This document shows positions 1-12,194 of a stretch of 64,000 nt of DNA, piece by piece. The first letter of the stretch is position 1; each line of letters starts with the position of its first letter. The stretch is from Erythrobacter sp. HKB08 (lineage in GTDB: Bacteria; Pseudomonadota; Alphaproteobacteria; Sphingomonadales; Sphingomonadaceae), in the NCBI RefSeq assembly GCF_004114695.1, contig NZ_CP035310.1, forward strand, positions 1,657,501-1,721,500, written 5' to 3'. The position numbers and the translations under genes are program-made. Under the pieces are notes generated by a model. That model was not told where the DNA came from. It was given only the letters and a program-made list of their open reading frames with translations, and did no database searches.

Positions 1-2
1 GC

Positions 3-263
3 CGTCTTCTAACCTGCCTTGCGCTTATCACGGGCCTCGCCGCTTCCGGCGCGCCTGCGCATGCCGGTGTGGTGGAAATGGCGGCAGAACGGGTTGCCAG
101 CTTCGAACAGCAGGCCACCGGCGAGAGCTCGGCCCATGTCGTAGCTGCCACGCCCGACGTTGCCGCCGTTGCCGAAGTTCCGGTCGCAGCGCGCACGGTT
201 TCCGCACCGCGTGTCATCGAGACTGCCCCGGTCCTGATCGGTCCCGACCGCGCGCTCGAATAG
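3..263 (+). CDS. Small exported protein, 5' end outside window
   Basis: The frame is open from the first base of the window to a TAG stop at 261-263, giving about 86 residues without a visible start. The first 20 or so residues are a hydrophobic stretch ([13 protein letters not shown]) ending in APAHAG, which looks like the core and cleavage site of a Sec signal peptide, so the true start should lie only a few codons upstream. The mature part is about 65 residues, rich in Ala, Val and Glu, with no domain I recognise. It precedes secA on the same strand with a gap of 95 bases. The function is unknown. An internal GTG at 69 could be read as a start, but that would discard the signal peptide. 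Confidence 0.6.
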   Translation, partial: RLLTCLALITGLAASGAPAHAGVVEMAAERVASFEQQATGESSAHVVAATPDVAAVAEVPVAARTVSAPRVIETAPVLIGPDRALE

Positions 264-358
264 CGCGAAGCTTTCGACACAATCCGAATTTCCGGCTGTC
301 CGGCGACCGCGCTCGCCGTGGACGGCATCCCGTCAAGAATCCATTCGAAAGCCCCAAA

Positions 359-3106
<2,748 letters not shown>

Positions 3107-3141
3107 GCAGCTGCGCCCGGCTTGAATTCCGCCAGTGACCG

Positions 3142-3177
3142 CGCTGCGCCCCTGACCGGGGTCAGCCGGTCGCAGCG
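3142..3177 (+). terminator. Hairpin downstream of secA
   Basis: An outer stem CGCTGCG (3142-3148) pairs with CGCAGCG (3171-3177), and an inner stem CTGAC pairs with GTCAG around a CGGG loop. It lies about 35 bases after the secA stop. There is no T-run, so its role as an intrinsic terminator is a guess based on strength and position. Confidence 0.45.
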
Positions 3178-3301
3178 GCAAATACCGTCATGAATGCTTC
3201 TCGGCGCAGGATTCGCGCCCTGTTGGCTGCTGCCGGTCTATCGGGACCGGCGGACCGGGCAGGGACGCCAGTTCGGCGCGCCACAGGCGCACGACCGGGC
3301 G

Positions 3302-3319
3302 AGCAGCCCTAGGGCTGCT
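3302..3319. repeat. Perfect 18-bp palindrome
   Basis: AGCAGCCCTAGGGCTGCT is a perfect inverted repeat 27 bases beyond the 3' end of tRNA-Asn as read on the minus strand. It may be the tRNA transcript's terminator stem. The centre offers no real loop unless a few pairs open, and there is no strong T-run. Confidence 0.4.
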
Positions 3320-3346
3320 GCAAGCTGCTGATTTTCTGGAAAGAAG

Positions 3347-3421
3347 TGGCTCCCCGAGTTGGATTCGAACCAACGACCAAGTGATTAACAGTCACCTACT
3401 CTACCGCTGAGCTATCGGGGA
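3347..3421 (-). tRNA. tRNA-Asn (anticodon GTT)
   Basis: The reverse strand folds as a 75-nt tRNA including an encoded CCA. The acceptor stem is TCCCCGA/TCGGGGA with discriminator G. The D arm contains AGCTCAGCGGTAGAG, the anticodon arm has GTT in its loop, and the T arm contains GGTTCGAATCC. Confidence 0.97.
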
Positions 3422-3497
3422 GCAGCCTTGTCGGCAGGGGTGCGCCTATATGGGTGGTGAAACGGCTTTGCAAGCCTGTTTTGCAGGGTTTTTCGCT

Positions 3498-4286
3498 TCA
3501 GGTGACAAACTGCTCTGCAACGATGCGTTCGTCGAGCGCATGGCCGGGGTCGAACAGCAGGGTCAGCTCCGAATCGCGGGCGATTTCGATGCTCACCTCG
3601 GCGATGTCGCGCACTTCCTTCTGGTCGGCGACGGCGGCCACTGGGCGCTTGTCGGGCTCGAACACGGTGAACTTGATGCTCGACCGGTCGGGCAGGATCG
3701 CACCGCGCCAGCGACGCGGGCGGAAGGCGCTGATCGGGGTGAGGGCGAGCAGCTGCGAATCGAGCGGCAGGATCGGACCGTTGGCCGACAGGTTGTAGGC
3801 GGTCGAGCCGGCCGGCGTGGAAACCAGTACGCCGTCGCCCACCAGTTCCTTGATCCGCACGCGGTCGTCGACGATCACTTCCATCTTCGCCGTCTGGCGC
3901 GTTTCACGCAGCAGCGAGACTTCGTTGATCGCGCATTCGACGTGCTTCTCGCCGTCCTGCGTCACCGCCTCCATGCGCAGGGGAGAAATGCCGATCGAGC
4001 GCGAGCGGTTGATCTTGTCGAGCAGTTTCACGCCCGCACGGTACTTGTTCATCAGGAAACCGACGGTGCCGCGATTGATCCCGTAACACGGGATGATCGG
4101 CCCCTCGTCGAGCATCTTGTGCAAGGTCGCCAGCATGAAACCGTCGCCGCCGAGGGCCACGACCGCGTCGGCCTCTTCCATCGGCACCCAGTCGCACGAA
4201 TCCTGCAATTCCTGCGCCGTTTCCTGGGCTTTTGCGGTGTCCGATATGGCCAGGGCCAGTCGCCGGAAGCCGTGATTGCTGCCCAT
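3498..4286 (-). CDS. nadK: NAD kinase
   Basis: NAD kinase phosphorylates NAD+ with ATP to make NADP+ in the cytoplasm. The protein contains the family GGDG signature (VVALGGDGFML) in the N-terminal half and the glycine-rich STPAGSTAYN motif of the substrate pocket in the C-terminal half. Its 262 residues match the short alphaproteobacterial form. The ATG at 4286 is preferred over an in-frame ATG 60 bases upstream because GAGGGG lies five bases before it and the protein then begins directly with the first beta strand (FRRLALAIS). It is divergent from the EAL gene, with a shared intergenic region of about 120 bases. Confidence 0.93.
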   Translation of the reverse strand: MGSNHGFRRLALAISDTAKAQETAQELQDSCDWVPMEEADAVVALGGDGFMLATLHKMLDEGPIIPCYGINRGTVGFLMNKYRAGVKLLDKINRSRSIGISPLRMEAVTQDGEKHVECAINEVSLLRETRQTAKMEVIVDDRVRIKELVGDGVLVSTPAGSTAYNLSANGPILPLDSQLLALTPISAFRPRRWRGAILPDRSSIKFTVFEPDKRPVAAVADQKEVRDIAEVSIEIARDSELTLLFDPGHALDERIVAEQFVT

Positions 4287-4404
4287 GGGTCCCCTCATTC
4301 CCTCGGTGTGCGTAAAGCGGCGCGACCCTATGAATAGCTGTGCCATTTGGCAACGCGTTAGATTTCCTCCGCAAAAAGATGCGGCAAGGGGTTAGGGCAG
4401 GATC

Positions 4405-5730
4405 ATGCTAGGACGCAGCCGGATGGATGATGCACGCGAAAGGGACAGCCTGACAGGTCTCGGCGGACCGGCTTTGGCCCGTGAAAAGCTGCTCGCGTGG
4501 CAGGAGGGGACGGCGCAGGGCGGACAGCCTGCGCCGGTTCACGCCATGCTGCTGGGGCTCGGGCGGTTCCACACGGTCAACATCGCGTTCGGCGAGGCTA
4601 GCGGCGATGGCGCCCTGATCGAGGTCACGCGGCGCATCCAGCACTTCGCCGACGATGAATTCGAGCATGCCGACTGGGCGGTCGTGCGCATGGGCGGCGG
4701 GCAGTTCCTGATCCTCGCCCACGAGGCTTGCAGTCGCGAGCGTTGGCAGTGGCTCGGCGAAGCGCTGGCCGATGCCGTGGCGCACCCGATTGCCGACGAT
4801 GCGGGCGGCGGCTCCATTCGCTTGTGGCCGCGCGTCGCGCTGATCCGCGTCCTGCCGGGTGAGGGGCCTGACCTGATCTTCGACCGGCTCGCGGAAACGC
4901 TCGACCGGGCACAGCAGATCCGCGGGCGCCGGGTCCTGTGGGCCGATGGCGAGTGGACCGTTCCCGGTGTTCGTGCGGCGAAGGTCGAAGCGGATTTGCT
5001 CGGCGCTCTCGACCGGGGTGAAATTAGCGTTCGCTACCAGCCGCAATTCTCTTTCGGGGATGACCGCCTGTATGGCGCAGAGGCGCTGGCAAGCTGGGAG
5101 CATCCGAGCCTCGGCAGGATCGGCGGATCGACGCTGTTCGCCATTGCCGAGCGGGCCGACCATGTCGCGCAGCTGTCGCGCCATATCGCGGCGCAGGCGC
5201 TTGCCGGCGCGCTGCACTGGCCGGAGGGGCTGCGCCTGTCTGTGAACGTCACGCCGGCCGACCTTGCAGCCGCCAGCTTCGCGGACGAATTCCTCGCGCT
5301 CGTGCGCCGCTCGGGCTTTGCAGCCAGAAGGCTGACGGTCGAGATTACCGAGCAGGTCCTGCTCGGCGATCTTGAGCAGGCGCGAATAAGCCTCGGCAAG
5401 CTGAAAGATGCGGGCGTCCGTATCGCGCTCGACGATTTCGGCGCGGGTTTCTGCAACTTCCGCTACCTCAAGATCCTGCCGCTCGACTACATCAAGCTCG
5501 ACCGCTCGATGATCGACGGCGTGGCGGAGGATCAGCGCGACCTCGAAGTGCTGCGCGGTATCATCGCGATGGCGAAAGCGCTCGGCCTCGACGTGATTGC
5601 GGAGGGCATCGAAACCGAAGCCCAGCTCGAGATCGTCCGCAGCGAGGGCTGTTCGAGCTGGCAGGGCTTCCTCGGCGGCAAGGCCGAAGGACGCGCGGTC
5701 TTCAACGAAAGAGCGAATACGCCACTCTAG
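4405..5730 (+). CDS. Degenerate GGDEF plus EAL protein, probable c-di-GMP phosphodiesterase
   Basis: The 441-residue cytoplasmic protein has an N-terminal GGDEF-like domain (about 10-180) in which the active-site signature has become GGGQF (97-101), so cyclase activity is unlikely. It is followed by an EAL domain (about 195-435). The EAL catalytic set appears intact: EAL at 226-228, N281, E313, the DDFG pair D343/D344, K364 and E400. This predicts hydrolysis of c-di-GMP to pGpG, with the degenerate half perhaps binding GTP as a regulator. No sensor or membrane segment is visible. GGCAGG lies shortly before the ATG. It is convergent with mfd (8 bases between stops). Confidence 0.9.
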   Translation: MLGRSRMDDARERDSLTGLGGPALAREKLLAWQEGTAQGGQPAPVHAMLLGLGRFHTVNIAFGEASGDGALIEVTRRIQHFADDEFEHADWAVVRMGGGQFLILAHEACSRERWQWLGEALADAVAHPIADDAGGGSIRLWPRVALIRVLPGEGPDLIFDRLAETLDRAQQIRGRRVLWADGEWTVPGVRAAKVEADLLGALDRGEISVRYQPQFSFGDDRLYGAEALASWEHPSLGRIGGSTLFAIAERADHVAQLSRHIAAQALAGALHWPEGLRLSVNVTPADLAAASFADEFLALVRRSGFAARRLTVEITEQVLLGDLEQARISLGKLKDAGVRIALDDFGAGFCNFRYLKILPLDYIKLDRSMIDGVAEDQRDLEVLRGIIAMAKALGLDVIAEGIETEAQLEIVRSEGCSSWQGFLGGKAEGRAVFNERANTPL

Positions 5731-5738
5731 GCGCCGGC

Positions 5739-8700
5739 TCAGGCGGCCTTCTTCGCCTTGCGGGCAACCCCGCTCAAACCCTTTGTCAGCTGGAACAGGC
5801 CGTTGAGGCGGCTCTGCGGGTCGTTCCACGCACGGTTGATCACCAGCTTCATGTCCGGCCGCAGCTTGGCCGTCCCCTTCAGGCGGTCGACATAGGCCAG
5901 CAGTCCTGCCGGGTCCGGGAAGTCGTCCTTGTGGAAGGTGACGAGCGTGCCGCGCGGACCCACGTCGATCTTCGCAATGTTGGCTGCAATCGCCTGGTGC
6001 TTGATCTCGATCAGCTTGACGAGGTTCGCGGTTGCATCGGGCAGCGGGCCGAAGCGGTCGATCATCTCGGCTGCCATCGCTTCGATCTCGGCCTTGTCCT
6101 GCGCATCGTTTAGGCGGCGATACAGCGCCATGCGTACGGCGAGGTCGGGGACGTAGTCTTCCGGGATCATGATCGGCGCATCGACCGTGATTTGCGGGCT
6201 GACGCTCTCCGGCTTGGCTTCGAGACCCGCCGCGCCTGCCTTTGCCGCCAGGATCGCGTCTTCCAGCATCGACTGGTAGAGTTCGAACCCGACCTCGCGG
6301 ATGTGGCCCGACTGCTCGTCGCCGAGCAGGTTGCCTGCACCGCGAATGTCGAGGTCGTGGCTGGCAAGCTGAAAGCCTGCGCCGAGGCTGTCGAGATCGC
6401 CCAGCACCTTGAGACGCTTTTCAGCGACTTCGGACAGAGCGACGTTCTTCTCGTAGGTGAGATAGGCGTAGGCGCGCAGCTTGGACCGGCCGACGCGGCC
6501 ACGCAGCTGGTAGAGCTGGGCGAGGCCGAAAATGTCGGCGCGGTGGATGATGATGGTGTTCGCGCTCGGCAGGTCGAGTCCGGATTCGACGATCGTGGTC
6601 GAAAGCAGCACGTCGTACTTGCCCTCGTAGAAGGCGCTCATGCGCTCTTCGATTTCGCCTGCGCCCATCTGGCCGTGCGCGGCGACGTATTTCACTTCCG
6701 GCACGTGTTCATGGAGCCAGTCGGACACAGCCTCCATGTCGGAAATGCGCGGCACGACGATGAAGCTCTGCCCGCCGCGATGATGCTCGCGCAGCAGCGC
6801 CTCGCGCATCACCATGTCGTCCCATTCCATGACGTAGGTCCGCACCGCGAGGCGGTCGACCGGCGGGGTCTGGATGGTGGAGAGCTCGCGCAGGCCGGTC
6901 ATCGCCATCTGCAACGTGCGCGGGATCGGCGTCGCGGTGAGGGTCAGCATGTGCACGTTGGAGCGCAGCTGCTTGAGCTTCTCCTTGTGCGTCACCCCGA
7001 AGCGCTGCTCCTCGTCGACGATAACGAGGCCCAGGTTCTTGAACTTGGTGCTCTTCGACAGAATCGCATGGGTGCCTACGACGATATCGATATCGCCCTT
7101 TTCGAGGCCCTCGCGCGTTTCGCCCATTTCCTTCGACGGTACGAGACGGCTGAGGCGCCCGATCTTGAGCGGGAAGCCGGAGAAGCGTTCGACGAAGTTG
7201 GTGTAGTGCTGGCGGGCGAGCAGGGTGGTCGGCGCGACGACGGCGACCTGCTGGCCGTTCATCGCCGCGACGAATGCGGCGCGCAGGGCGACCTCGGTCT
7301 TGCCGAAGCCGACATCGCCGCAGACCAGCCGGTCCATCGGCTTGCCGCTTTCGAGATCGCGCAGCACGTCGGCGATCGCGCGGTCCTGGTCGTCGGTTTC
7401 CTCCCACGGAAAGCGGTCGACGAACTGGTTGTAGCTGGCCTCGTCCGCTTCGAAGACCGGTGCCTTGCGCAGCGCGCGTTCGGCGGCGACCTTCATCAGT
7501 TCGCCGGCAATCTCGCGGATGCGCTCCTTCAGGCGGGCGCGGCGCTTCTGCCATGCTTCGCCGCCGAGGCGGTCGAGCTGCACGGCCTCTTCGCTGCTGC
7601 CGTAGCGGCTGAGGACGTCGATATTCTCGACCGGGATGTAGAGTTTGTCGCCGCCGCGATATTCGAGCATCACGCAGTCGTGCTGGCTCTTGCCGACCGG
7701 GACAGGTTCCAGCCCGAGATACTTGCCGATGCCGTGCTCGACATGGACGACGAGGTCGCCGCGCCCGAGCGCCTGCAATTCGGCGAGGAAGGCATCGGAA
7801 TCCTTCTTGCGCTTGCGGCGCCGCACCAGGCGGTCGCCGAGCACGTCCTGCTCGGTCAGCAGTTCAAGCTGCTCGTTGGCGAAACCGGTATCGATCGGCA
7901 GGACCAGCGCGACTGCCGATCCCTTGGCCGCGAGCCCCAGCGCTTCCTGCCAGCTTTCGGCAGGCTTCGTCTCCGCGCCGGCTTCCGACAGGATCGAGGC
8001 GATGCGTAAGCGGCTACCGGTCGAATAGGCGGCGAAGATCGGCTTCTTGCCCGATTTCAGGACCGCGTTAAGATGCTTGGCCGCCGCTTCGTAGATATTG
8101 TCGCCGCGGGCCCGCTCGGGCGCGAAGTCGCGTGCGGAACTGAAGCCGAAATCGACCACTTTGGCGCTGTCCGGCTCGGCGAAGATCGTCGCGCGGTGGG
8201 CGGGCGCGGCATCGAGCTCGCGCCCGAATTCGTCGTGTTCGAGATAGAGCGCGTCCTGCGGCAGCGGGCGATAGCTGCCCTTGGCCTGTCCGCTGGCGGT
8301 TTTGCGCTGCTCGAAATAGTCGGCGATATCGGACAGGCGCTCTTCGCCCGCCTGCAGCGCTGCGCTGTCGATCACCAGCAGGTCGTCGTCGCCGAGATGG
8401 TCGAACAGGGTCGCCATGCGCTCTTCGAACAGCGGCAGCCAGTGTTCCATCCCGGCGAGCCTGCGGCCTTCGCTGACCGCCTCGTAAAGTGGGTCCTGCG
8501 TGGCGGCGGCGCCGAACATCTCGCGGTAGCGGCTGCGGAAACGTTTGATGCTGTCTTCGTCGAGAAGCGCTTCGCTGGCCGGAAGCAGCAGGTGCGACTT
8601 AAGCACGCCGGTGCTCATTTGCGTATTCGGATCGAAGCTGCGCAGGCTCTCCAGCTCGTCGCCGAAAAAGTCGAGGCGCAGCCCTTCGTCGAGGCTCGAG

Positions 8701-9218
8701 GGGAAGATGTCGACGATCGAGCCGCGCACGGCATATTCGCCCTTGTCGACCACCGTGTCGGTGCGGCTGTAGCCCTGTCGCTGGAGGAGGGCGGATAGGC
8801 TCTCGCGGCCGATCTCCACGCCCTGCTTGAACTCGCGTACGCTCTCGCGGATGCGGAACGGGGTGAGGACGCGCTGGGTGACCGCGTTCACGGTCGTCAC
8901 GAGCAGCTGCGAGCCGGTCTTGCCCGCCTGCAGGCGATAGAGCGCCGCCAACCGCCGTGCGCTGACCGAAAGGGCCGGGCTGGCGCGGTCGTAAGGCAGG
9001 CAGTCCCACGCGGGGAATTCGACGACTTCGAGCTCGGGCGCGAAGAAGTGCGCCGCATCGGTCACTGCCCGCATTGCCGCATCGTCCGCCGCGATGAACA
9101 CCGCGCGGCCCTTCGCCGCGCGCGCGAGGTCGGCCATCACCAGCGGCTGCGCACCGCGGGCGACGGAAGACAGGGTCAGGGGCTGTTTCGCCGCGAGGAT
9201 GCGGTTGAGGTCGGGCAT
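5739..9218 (-). CDS. mfd: Transcription-repair coupling factor Mfd
   Basis: Mfd displaces RNA polymerase stalled at DNA lesions and recruits the UvrABC nucleotide excision machinery. At 1159 residues it has full family length. The N-terminal UvrB-like module is followed by the RNA-polymerase-interaction region (GDLVVHVEHGIGKYLG). The RecG-like translocase motor comes next, with Walker A GDVGFGKTE near residue 636, the DEEQRFG box near 736, and TATPIPRTL, and then a C-terminal TRCF domain. The stop lies 8 bases from the convergent EAL gene. Its start is 36 bases downstream of the sdhE stop, so the two are probably co-transcribed. Confidence 0.98.
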   Translation of the reverse strand: MPDLNRILAAKQPLTLSSVARGAQPLVMADLARAAKGRAVFIAADDAAMRAVTDAAHFFAPELEVVEFPAWDCLPYDRASPALSVSARRLAALYRLQAGKTGSQLLVTTVNAVTQRVLTPFRIRESVREFKQGVEIGRESLSALLQRQGYSRTDTVVDKGEYAVRGSIVDIFPSSLDEGLRLDFFGDELESLRSFDPNTQMSTGVLKSHLLLPASEALLDEDSIKRFRSRYREMFGAAATQDPLYEAVSEGRRLAGMEHWLPLFEERMATLFDHLGDDDLLVIDSAALQAGEERLSDIADYFEQRKTASGQAKGSYRPLPQDALYLEHDEFGRELDAAPAHRATIFAEPDSAKVVDFGFSSARDFAPERARGDNIYEAAAKHLNAVLKSGKKPIFAAYSTGSRLRIASILSEAGAETKPAESWQEALGLAAKGSAVALVLPIDTGFANEQLELLTEQDVLGDRLVRRRKRKKDSDAFLAELQALGRGDLVVHVEHGIGKYLGLEPVPVGKSQHDCVMLEYRGGDKLYIPVENIDVLSRYGSSEEAVQLDRLGGEAWQKRRARLKERIREIAGELMKVAAERALRKAPVFEADEASYNQFVDRFPWEETDDQDRAIADVLRDLESGKPMDRLVCGDVGFGKTEVALRAAFVAAMNGQQVAVVAPTTLLARQHYTNFVERFSGFPLKIGRLSRLVPSKEMGETREGLEKGDIDIVVGTHAILSKSTKFKNLGLVIVDEEQRFGVTHKEKLKQLRSNVHMLTLTATPIPRTLQMAMTGLRELSTIQTPPVDRLAVRTYVMEWDDMVMREALLREHHRGGQSFIVVPRISDMEAVSDWLHEHVPEVKYVAAHGQMGAGEIEERMSAFYEGKYDVLLSTTIVESGLDLPSANTIIIHRADIFGLAQLYQLRGRVGRSKLRAYAYLTYEKNVALSEVAEKRLKVLGDLDSLGAGFQLASHDLDIRGAGNLLGDEQSGHIREVGFELYQSMLEDAILAAKAGAAGLEAKPESVSPQITVDAPIMIPEDYVPDLAVRMALYRRLNDAQDKAEIEAMAAEMIDRFGPLPDATANLVKLIEIKHQAIAANIAKIDVGPRGTLVTFHKDDFPDPAGLLAYVDRLKGTAKLRPDMKLVINRAWNDPQSRLNGLFQLTKGLSGVARKAKKAA

Positions 9219-9254
9219 TTCAGGTCAAACGTAGAAGGGCTCGCGAGTATCCCG

Positions 9255-9542
9255 TCAGCGCGGGATCTCCACGTAATCGAGCTTTTGCATCAATTCGATC
9301 ATCTCGCCCTGGAAGCGTTCGGGCGTCGGCTGGGTCTTGAGCGCCCATGCCATGACGTCGACGTCGTCTTCGGCGAGAAGGTCTTCGAACCAGTCCATTT
9401 CCGCTTCGCCCCAACGGGCATGATAGCGGTCGAAAAAGCCGCCGATCATGTAGTCGGCTTCGCGCGTGCCGCGGTGCCATGCGCGGTATTTCGCGCGGGC
9501 GAGGCGTTCGGCCATGTCGGGTGTCTGCGGATTATCGGGCAT
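9255..9542 (-). CDS. sdhE: FAD assembly factor SdhE
   Basis: SdhE promotes covalent attachment of FAD to succinate dehydrogenase flavoprotein (complex II assembly). The 95-residue protein carries the diagnostic RGxxE motif (RGTRE at 24-28) followed by DYMIGGFFDRY, and the conserved acidic helix with DWFEDLL. The ATG at 9542 is chosen because the longer open frame would run into the divergent recG start at 9598 and add residues unlike the family. It is divergent from recG (55 bases) and is upstream of mfd on the same strand, a familiar alphaproteobacterial order. Confidence 0.93.
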   Translation of the reverse strand: MPDNPQTPDMAERLARAKYRAWHRGTREADYMIGGFFDRYHARWGEAEMDWFEDLLAEDDVDVMAWALKTQPTPERFQGEMIELMQKLDYVEIPR

Positions 9543-9597
9543 GGCGCAGCGGGTAGGGCACTCGCATTGGCTGCGCAAGCGGCTATAGGACTGGGCA

Positions 9598-11658
9598 ATG
9601 CGGCCCGAAATCCTCAACCCGCTGTTCGTGGAAACCGACGCGCTCGACGGCGTCGGGCCGAAGCTGCGCAAGCCGCTGGAAAAGCTCGGGCTGACGCGGG
9701 TGAAGGACGTCGCCTACCACCTGCCCGAACGCTTCGTGACGCGCCGTCCGATCGAGACGCTCGACGAGGGGAGCGAGGGCGAGCAGGTCGTCATCGCGCT
9801 TACCCCGACCGAGCATCGCGCCGCACGCAACCAGCGCGGCCCGTATCGCGTGCTGGCACAGGACAGCATCGGCAACATCTGCGCGCTGACCTATTTCGGA
9901 CGTGCTTCCTACACCGCGAAAAAGCTTCTGCCGGTGGGCGAGAAGCGCTGGGTCGCCGGGCGGCTCGACCGGTATGGCGACATGCTCCAGATCGTCCACC
10001 CCGACCATGTGCTGGAAGAAAGCGGCGCGTCGCTCGCGCGGCTGTGCGAGCCGGTTTACGCGCTGTCCGAGGGGCTGACGCAGCCGAGGGTCGCGTCTCT
10101 CGTTGCACAGGCGCTCGAACGGCTGCCTGACCTGCCCGAGTGGATCGAGCCCGGACAGTTTGACAAGCAGAAATGGCCCAGCTGGTCCGATGCGCTCAAG
10201 CTGGCGCACAAGGGCGAGCACGAGGGCGCGCGCGACCGGCTCGCCTATGACGAATTGCTCGCCAACAGCCTCGCTCTCATGCTTGTGCGGGCGGACAACC
10301 GCCGGCGCAAGGGGCAGGCGCTGAAGGGCAACGGTTCGCTGCGGGACAAGCTGCAACTGCCCTACGAGCTGACGGGAGCGCAGGCGCGCAGCGTGCGCGA
10401 GATCGAGGGCGACCTCGCGCAGGAAGCGCCCATGCTGCGCCTGCTGCAGGGCGATGTCGGTGCGGGCAAGACGGTGGTCGCGCTCGAGGCGATGCTGATC
10501 GCCTGCGAGGCGGGCAAACAGGCGGCGCTCCTCGCTCCGACCGAAATCCTCGCCCGCCAGCATTTCGAGACATTGCGCGCGATGGCGCGGCCTACCGGTG
10601 TCGAGGTCGCGCTGCTCACCGGGCGCGACAAGGGCAGGGCGCGCGAAAGCATCCTGATGGGGCTCATGGACGGCAGCATCGACATCGTCGTCGGCACCCA
10701 CGCGATTTTCCAAGACAGCGTGTCCTACAAGGACCTCGCGCTGGTCGTGATCGACGAGCAGCACCGCTTCGGTGTCGCCCAGCGGCTGCAACTGGCGAGC
10801 AAGGGCAAGGCCGCTCCGCATACGCTGGCGATGACCGCGACCCCGATCCCGCGCACGCTGACGCTCGCGCAATATGGTGAGATGGATGTGAGCAAGCTCG
10901 ACGAGATGCCTCCGGGCCGCCAGCCGATCGACACGCGCGTCGTCTCGCAGGAGAGGATCGCGGACGTAGTCGAGGCGGTCGGGCGGCACATGGAAGCAGG
11001 CCAGCAGGCTTACTGGGTCTGCCCAATGGTCCGCGAGAACGAGAACGAGGATATCGCGGCGGCCGAGGCGCGATACGCAGCCCTGAAAGAGCGTTTCGGC
11101 GATGCGGTGGTGCTCGTCCATGGCCAGCTTGCACCGGAGATGAAGGACGCCGCGATGGAGCACTTCGCCAGCGGTGCGGCGAGCTTGCTGGTCGCCACGA
11201 CCGTGATCGAGGTCGGCGTCGACGTTCCCGCCGCGACGCTGATGGTGATCGAACAGGCCGAACGCTTCGGCCTCGCACAGCTCCACCAGCTTCGCGGACG
11301 CGTCGGGCGGGGGAGCGAGAAGTCGACCTGCCTGCTGCTGCGCGGCGATGACCTGTCGGAAACCGGCCGCGAACGGCTGGCGCTGATGCGCGAGACGCAG
11401 GACGGGTTCCGGCTCGCCGAGGAAGACCTGCGCCTGCGCGGCGGCGGCGAATTGCTCGGCACGCGCCAATCGGGCGACACGCCGTTCCGCGTCGCCTCGC
11501 TCGAGCAGATCACCAAGCTGCTCCCGCTGGCGCATGACGATGCGCGGCTGCTGATGGAGCGCGACGGCGGCCTGTCGGGCGAACGCGGCGAGGCCGCGCG
11601 CGTGCTGCTCTACCTGTTCGAGCGCGACTGGGGCGTGCAGCTACTCAGGGGCGGCTAA
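9598..11658 (+). CDS. recG: ATP-dependent DNA helicase RecG
   Basis: RecG is a double-strand DNA translocase that remodels stalled replication forks and branched recombination intermediates. The 686-residue protein has an N-terminal wedge/OB domain (about 1-200, with LGLTRVKDVAYHLPERF). Helicase motifs follow: Walker A GDVGAGKT near 285, the DEQHRFG box near 385, TATPIPRTL, and the QLRGRVGRG motif VI in the second RecA fold. Its stop overlaps the convergent phosphatase gene by four bases. Confidence 0.97.
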   Translation: MRPEILNPLFVETDALDGVGPKLRKPLEKLGLTRVKDVAYHLPERFVTRRPIETLDEGSEGEQVVIALTPTEHRAARNQRGPYRVLAQDSIGNICALTYFGRASYTAKKLLPVGEKRWVAGRLDRYGDMLQIVHPDHVLEESGASLARLCEPVYALSEGLTQPRVASLVAQALERLPDLPEWIEPGQFDKQKWPSWSDALKLAHKGEHEGARDRLAYDELLANSLALMLVRADNRRRKGQALKGNGSLRDKLQLPYELTGAQARSVREIEGDLAQEAPMLRLLQGDVGAGKTVVALEAMLIACEAGKQAALLAPTEILARQHFETLRAMARPTGVEVALLTGRDKGRARESILMGLMDGSIDIVVGTHAIFQDSVSYKDLALVVIDEQHRFGVAQRLQLASKGKAAPHTLAMTATPIPRTLTLAQYGEMDVSKLDEMPPGRQPIDTRVVSQERIADVVEAVGRHMEAGQQAYWVCPMVRENENEDIAAAEARYAALKERFGDAVVLVHGQLAPEMKDAAMEHFASGAASLLVATTVIEVGVDVPAATLMVIEQAERFGLAQLHQLRGRVGRGSEKSTCLLLRGDDLSETGRERLALMRETQDGFRLAEEDLRLRGGGELLGTRQSGDTPFRVASLEQITKLLPLAHDDARLLMERDGGLSGERGEAARVLLYLFERDWGVQLLRGG

Positions 11659-12128
11659 CGTGTTTTCGCAACGAGCGCTGCAACCAGCGCGTCGGCGGCC
11701 ATGGTGACGTCTTCCCACGTCGCGCGGAAATTGTCTTCGCCGCCGTACCACGGATCGGACAATTCGCGCCCTTCGGAGCCCGGCACGATATCGAGCAGCA
11801 TGGATACCCGCGCCCGGGCATCGTCCGGTTCGATCCGGGCGATATTCGTCATGTTCGAGCGGTCCATGCCGAAAATGAAATCGAAGGCGTGGAAGTCCCC
11901 GACCGTCAGCTGACGACCGCGATAGCCGGAAATGTCGATCCCGTGCTTCTCGGCCACTTCGATACTGCGCGGATCGGGCGGTTCGCCGACGTGATAGGCC
12001 GCAGTGCCGGCGCTATCGACCTCCACCGCGAGGCCCGCTTCCGCCGCGGCCCTGCGGAACGCGGCCTCGGCGAGCGGAGAGCGGCAGATATTGCCGAGAC
12101 AGACGAACAGGACGCGGTGGCTGGTCAT
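11655..12128 (-). CDS. Low-molecular-weight protein-tyrosine phosphatase
   Basis: A 157-residue cytoplasmic phosphatase of the LMW-PTP family. The P-loop CLGNICRS (CX5RS) lies near the N-terminus, and the general-acid aspartate is in the DPWYGG motif near residue 120. These enzymes dephosphorylate phosphotyrosine, often on bacterial tyrosine kinases of polysaccharide export. No such kinase is next to it here, so the substrate is unknown. It overlaps the recG end by four bases. Confidence 0.93.
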   Translation of the reverse strand: MTSHRVLFVCLGNICRSPLAEAAFRRAAAEAGLAVEVDSAGTAAYHVGEPPDPRSIEVAEKHGIDISGYRGRQLTVGDFHAFDFIFGMDRSNMTNIARIEPDDARARVSMLLDIVPGSEGRELSDPWYGGEDNFRATWEDVTMAADALVAALVAKTR

Positions 12129-12194
12129 GCACGGCTCCTACTGGACCGCGCGCCCCGGCGGCAATAGGAAGCTCGGCAACAAGGGAGATACTCG

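Noticed and set aside
3107-3346. Possible small gene between secA and tRNA-Asn
   Set aside because: Frames here lack a ribosome-binding site and are better explained by two strong inverted repeats.
4408-5829. 473-codon minus-strand frame opposite the EAL gene
   Set aside because: The plus strand encodes the complete EAL catalytic set; the minus frame has no recognisable domain.
6192-8009. Long plus-strand open frame inside mfd
   Set aside because: It lies wholly opposite a textbook Mfd protein and has no family resemblance.
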